Source: an uncultured Roseburia sp. (GTDB lineage: Bacteria > Bacillota > Clostridia > Lachnospirales > Lachnospiraceae). From it: a DNA stretch of 27,096 bases. Position numbers and translations under genes: made by a program. The notes below the pieces were generated by a model that saw only the letters and a list, made by a program, of their open reading frames with translations, did no database searches and was not told where the DNA came from. The stretch's first letter is position 1. Each line of letters begins with the position of its first letter. Shown here piece after piece: positions 24,347 to 27,096 of this stretch. The DNA lies in the NCBI GenBank assembly GCA_900548205.1, contig URJS01000026.1, forward strand, positions 1 to 27,096, read 5' to 3'.

Positions 24347-25784
24347 CCCTGCCAAAAAGAGAAAGCGGAAAAAGGAGAACAGGGAGTTTGCAGTCATTGC
24401 CTACTCCTTTTTGGGCGCATTTTTATGTCTGATGGGATATTTCGTATATTTTCAGTACGCAGAGAGCGAGGAGTTTATCAACAGTCCTTATAATAAGCGT
24501 CAGGAGATTTTTACCAGAAATGTGATCCGCGGGGAGATTTATTCCGGCGACGGCGTGACGCTGGCAGAGACTGTGATCGATGAGGAGGGCAATGAGACGC
24601 GTGTCTATCCTTACGGCAGGATTTTTGCGCATGCGGTCGGTTACTCAACGAGAGGCAGGAGCGGGATCGAGGAGCTGGCAAATTTTAGTCTGCTTCGCTC
24701 AAATCTGTTTTACATGGAGAAGGCGGTCAGTCAGCTGCAAGGGGAGAAAAGTCCGGGCGACAGTGTGACGACGACGCTTGATTATGAGCTTCAGCTCCGC
24801 GCCTTTGACGCGCTTGGAAAATATGACGGGGCGGTTGTGGTGATGGAGCCGGAAACGGGAAAGATTCTTGCGATGGTCTCAAAGCCTGACTTTGATCCCA
24901 ACAATATTGCGGAGGAATGGGATGAGATGGTGGACGAGGACAGCGGAAGCTCTGCGCTTTTAAACCGTGCGACGCAGGGGCTTTATCCGCCCGGCTCTAC
25001 CTTTAAAATTTTTACGACGTTGGCGTATATTCGGCAGAATCCCCAGTATGAGGATTATTCCTATCAATGTACCGGACAGTATACTTATGATAATAAGACG
25101 ATCCACTGCCATAAGAATAAGCGTCACGGGACGCAGAGCCTGAAGGAATCATTTGCAAATTCCTGCAATACCTCCTATGCGTCCCTTGGCATGGAGCTTG
25201 ACATCGCCCAGTTTGCCGCTATGTGCGACGAGCTTTTGTTTAATCAGGAGCTGCCGATCACATTCGGCGCCTCAAAGAGCAGCTTTGTGCTTTCGGAGAC
25301 AGATTCGCCCTCTGCGATCATGGAGACCTCGATCGGGCAGGGCAAGACGCTTGTGACCCCGCTTCACATGGCGCTGATCACAAGTGCGATCGCCAATGAC
25401 GGTGTACTGATGACGCCGTATGTCATTGACCACACAACGGATCATAAGGGAAATTTGGTTGAGCAGTATGAGCCGAAGGAATACGGAACGCTTCTCTCTT
25501 ATGAGGAGTCTGCGCTTCTTAAGGACTATATGAAGGCAGTTGTGGAGGAGGGAACCGCCAAAAAGCTTGCCAATGACGATTACGAGGTATACGGAAAAAC
25601 AGGGTCGGCGGAATTTTCTTCAAGCTCTGACGCAAGCCACTCATGGTTTGTCGGCTTTGGCCATAAGGAGGGAACCGCAGATATTGCGATTGCTGTCATC
25701 GTTGAGGACTCGGGCGTCGGAAGCGAGTATGCAGTTCCGATCGCGCAGGAAATTTTTGATGAATATTATATAGGAGAAGAATAG
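24282..25784 (+). CDS. Penicillin-binding transpeptidase (class B, PbpA-like)
   Basis: A 500-residue membrane-anchored D,D-transpeptidase that crosslinks peptidoglycan made by the neighbouring SEDS protein. After a Lys-rich cytoplasmic start, one membrane segment lies at about 38-60, then a short pedestal domain (60-170) and the transpeptidase domain with STFK (S239), SCN (S294, N296) and KTG (K439). The compact N-terminal region resembles PbpA of actinobacteria rather than full-length PBP2. The ATG follows AAAGGGC inside the SEDS gene. It is probably the last gene of the transcript; a new promoter follows. Confidence 0.95.
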   Translation: MEQNRRNEKKQGLIQRLKNSLDPAKKRKRKKENREFAVIAYSFLGAFLCLMGYFVYFQYAESEEFINSPYNKRQEIFTRNVIRGEIYSGDGVTLAETVIDEEGNETRVYPYGRIFAHAVGYSTRGRSGIEELANFSLLRSNLFYMEKAVSQLQGEKSPGDSVTTTLDYELQLRAFDALGKYDGAVVVMEPETGKILAMVSKPDFDPNNIAEEWDEMVDEDSGSSALLNRATQGLYPPGSTFKIFTTLAYIRQNPQYEDYSYQCTGQYTYDNKTIHCHKNKRHGTQSLKESFANSCNTSYASLGMELDIAQFAAMCDELLFNQELPITFGASKSSFVLSETDSPSAIMETSIGQGKTLVTPLHMALITSAIANDGVLMTPYVIDHTTDHKGNLVEQYEPKEYGTLLSYEESALLKDYMKAVVEEGTAKKLANDDYEVYGKTGSAEFSSSSDASHSWFVGFGHKEGTADIAIAVIVEDSGVGSEYAVPIAQEIFDEYYIGEE

Positions 25785-25806
25785 AAAGGAAAGCTGCGCG
25801 AAGCAG

Positions 25807-25835
25807 TTGCACGGAATGAAAAAAAGTATTATACT
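25807..25835 (+). promoter_or_regulatory. Promoter of the NUDIX gene
   Basis: TTGCAC (25807-25812), a 17-bp spacer and TATACT (25830-25835) lie 37 nt before the NUDIX start codon. No terminator is seen between the PBP gene and this promoter. Confidence 0.7.
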
Positions 25836-25871
25836 GGAAACAAATTCGGCGGCCACACGGGAGGGATTGCG

Positions 25872-26324
25872 ATGATTGAGGCAACGAGTTGTGGCGGTAT
25901 AGTGATCTTTCGGGGAAAACTGCTGCTCCTATATAAAAATTACAAAAACAGATATGAGGGCTGGGTGCTGCCGAAGGGAACGGTGGAGGAGGGAGAGGAG
26001 TATAAGGACACGGCGATCCGTGAGGTCTATGAGGAGACAGGGGTGCGGGCGTCTATGATCAAATACATCGGAAAAAGCTCCTATTCCTTTACAGCGCCCG
26101 ACGATACGGTGAAGAAGGAAGTGCACTGGTATCTCATGATGGCGGACAGCTATTACAGTAAGCCGCAGCGGGAGGAATATTTTATGGATTCCGGATATTA
26201 CAAGTTTCATGAGGCATATCACCTGTTAAAATTTGCAAATGAAAAGCAGATAGCAGAAAAGGCATATCATGAATATTTAGAGCTGAGAAGGAGTAATTTG
26301 TGGGGAAATCACAAATACTTTTAG
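25872..26324 (+). CDS. NUDIX hydrolase
   Basis: A 150-residue enzyme with the complete Nudix box at residues 36-58 (G36, E42, R50-E51, E54-E55-T56-G57), which hydrolyses nucleoside diphosphate-linked compounds. Upstream are the strand SCGGIVIFRGKLLLLYK and the WVLPKG motif, which with the short length recalls the diadenosine polyphosphate hydrolase (MutT/Ap4A) group; the substrate is not determined. GGGAGGG precedes the ATG. It starts a new transcript with its own promoter. Confidence 0.92.
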   Translation: MIEATSCGGIVIFRGKLLLLYKNYKNRYEGWVLPKGTVEEGEEYKDTAIREVYEETGVRASMIKYIGKSSYSFTAPDDTVKKEVHWYLMMADSYYSKPQREEYFMDSGYYKFHEAYHLLKFANEKQIAEKAYHEYLELRRSNLWGNHKYF

Positions 26325-26369
26325 GGTACACGGGAGATTTTGGTTGCATGGATGGGAGAGCAGACGTTC

Positions 26370-26684
26370 ATGGTTTGGCATGACAACTTATATGTAGGCA
26401 GGAGCATTCTACATAAGACAAAGAAAATTAAGAGGAATATCTGCCGCAACGCAGGAGGCAGTAATATTTATGTGATCACATTAGCCTCTAATGAGCAGAA
26501 TCTGCTTGATATTATTCCGGCATGGGAGCTGCGGCAGAAGGGCTATCCCAAAAACAGACTCTATATCGTGGGACTTGCCGGGGGCTATCAGGAGGCGGTG
26601 GAAACGGCGGCAGCAATTATCGAAGAAGTCTATCGAAGGACAGGAGGCTTTGCGGTTTCCTGCTATTTAAGAGAAAAACAGTAA
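26370..26684 (+). CDS. Small conserved-type protein of unknown function
   Basis: A 104-residue protein I cannot assign to a named family. It starts MVWHDNLYVG, has a basic stretch KTKKIKRNICRNAGG, then NIYVITLASNEQNLLDIIPAWEL and a glycine-rich LYIVGLAGGYQEAVE, followed by an amphipathic helix. No signal peptide or Cys motif. The ATG at 26370 was chosen because GGGAGAG lies 9 nt upstream; in-frame TTG 26340 and ATG 26352 are alternatives. It sits between the NUDIX and DUF2953 genes with short gaps and is probably cotranscribed with them. Confidence 0.75.
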   Translation: MVWHDNLYVGRSILHKTKKIKRNICRNAGGSNIYVITLASNEQNLLDIIPAWELRQKGYPKNRLYIVGLAGGYQEAVETAAAIIEEVYRRTGGFAVSCYLREKQ

Positions 26685-26697
26685 GCGGGGAGGGCGG

Positions 26698-27096
26698 ATG
26701 TCAGTCGTTATAATAGTATTGAAAATCATTGGAGGCGTCCTGCTGTTTCTCTTAGGATTTCTCCTTCTGGCGCTGTTTCTCGTTTTCCTCGTTCCTGTGC
26801 GCTACCGGGTACTTGCAAAGCTTTTGGAGGGGCAGGAGACAAAGCTTCTGGTACAGGTAAGCTGGCTTTTGCATCTTGTTACCTTTTCCTTTGTGCAGGA
26901 GGAGGGAGAGAACCGTAGCAGTATACGGATATTGGGGCTTTGTCTGAAACCGAAAAAGGAAAAGCAAGGAACGTCGAAGGAACGAAGCAACGGGAGACAT
27001 GCTTCGCGAGCCACTCCGATGTCAAAAAAGCGCGCGGCAAAGGAAGAAGCGCGAACAGGGGCAGAGCCGGAAAATGAGGCAGAGGCAGAGCCGACG
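26698..27096 (+). CDS. DUF2953 family membrane protein (partial, cut by window end)
   Basis: The first 133 codons of an open frame that runs off the window. One strong N-terminal membrane segment (about residues 5-35) is followed by VPVRYRVLAKLLEGQ, VQVSWLLHLVTFSF and RIRILGL-type segments, the pattern of DUF2953 proteins (in Bacillus, YtfI, linked to sporulation genes). From about residue 85 the sequence becomes a Lys/Glu/Ala-rich linker. The ATG follows GGGGAGGGCGG and lies 13 nt after the previous stop. Part of the linker (26983-27025) is made of a repeat-like hairpin sequence shared with 123-150. Confidence 0.8.
   Translation, partial: MSVVIIVLKIIGGVLLFLLGFLLLALFLVFLVPVRYRVLAKLLEGQETKLLVQVSWLLHLVTFSFVQEEGENRSSIRILGLCLKPKKEKQGTSKERSNGRHASRATPMSKKRAAKEEARTGAEPENEAEAEPT
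26998..27025. repeat. REP-like repeat copy inside the DUF2953 gene
   Basis: This 28-bp stretch matches 123-150 at 20 of 28 positions, and seven of the eight differences are transitions; both copies share the core CCACTC. It follows a hairpin CGAAGC (26983-26988) with GCTTCG (27001-27006). The frame remains open through it. Confidence 0.4.

Overview
The window looks like a chromosomal segment of an anaerobic Firmicute, most likely a Lachnospiraceae-type Clostridium relative. This is inferred from the clostridial rnfCDGEAB gene order, the AGGAGG-type ribosome binding sites, the extended -10 promoters of the TGNTATAAT type, and the lineage-typical neighbours (DUF896, ZapA plus U32 peptidase, SEDS plus PBP pair, DUF2953). 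No tRNA, rRNA, CRISPR array, insertion sequence or phage gene was seen. Genes are tightly packed and mostly housekeeping.

Positions 1-6006. A leftward operon (2709 to 151) encodes an ABC exporter with one ATPase and two small membrane permeases, of the LanFEG/BcrAB/CprABC type. It is divergent from a rightward OmpR-family response regulator and histidine kinase pair (2860-4926). The intergenic region between them carries four CTTGAG hexamers spaced exactly 11 bp apart, which look like the binding site of that regulator. Together this resembles a sensor and efflux module for cell-envelope-active peptides. A leftward YprB-type exonuclease gene (6006-4891) overlaps the 3' end of the kinase gene by 36 bp. 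The first 150 bases hold no convincing gene but contain strong inverted repeats.

Positions 6007-13321. A complete Rnf operon (rnfC, D, G, E, A, B) encodes the membrane ferredoxin:NAD+ oxidoreductase that pumps Na+ or H+. It is followed by an AIM24-family gene. A convergent gene for an ApbE lipoprotein encodes the enzyme family that attaches FMN covalently to the threonines seen in RnfD (T151) and RnfG (T185). Two hairpins lie between the convergent genes.

Positions 13498-20041. A dense rightward cluster holds proB, a DUF896 gene, 5-formyltetrahydrofolate cyclo-ligase, proA, a small lipoprotein, miaB, ruvA and ruvB. It joins proline synthesis, folate metabolism, tRNA modification and recombination, with many overlaps or very short gaps.

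Positions 20042-27096. A promoter precedes zapA, which ends at an intrinsic terminator. Then come a long-form U32 protein (RlhA-like), a SEDS glycosyltransferase with an extra N-terminal membrane region, and a partner penicillin-binding transpeptidase overlapping it by 65 nt. A new promoter then drives a NUDIX hydrolase, a small uncharacterised protein, and the first 133 codons of a DUF2953 membrane protein cut by the window edge.

No wholly new system is evident. The most notable non-textbook signals are the 11-bp phased operator, a diverged REP-like repeat shared by the two ends of the window (one copy inside the DUF2953 reading frame), and the cysteine-rich tail of RnfE.
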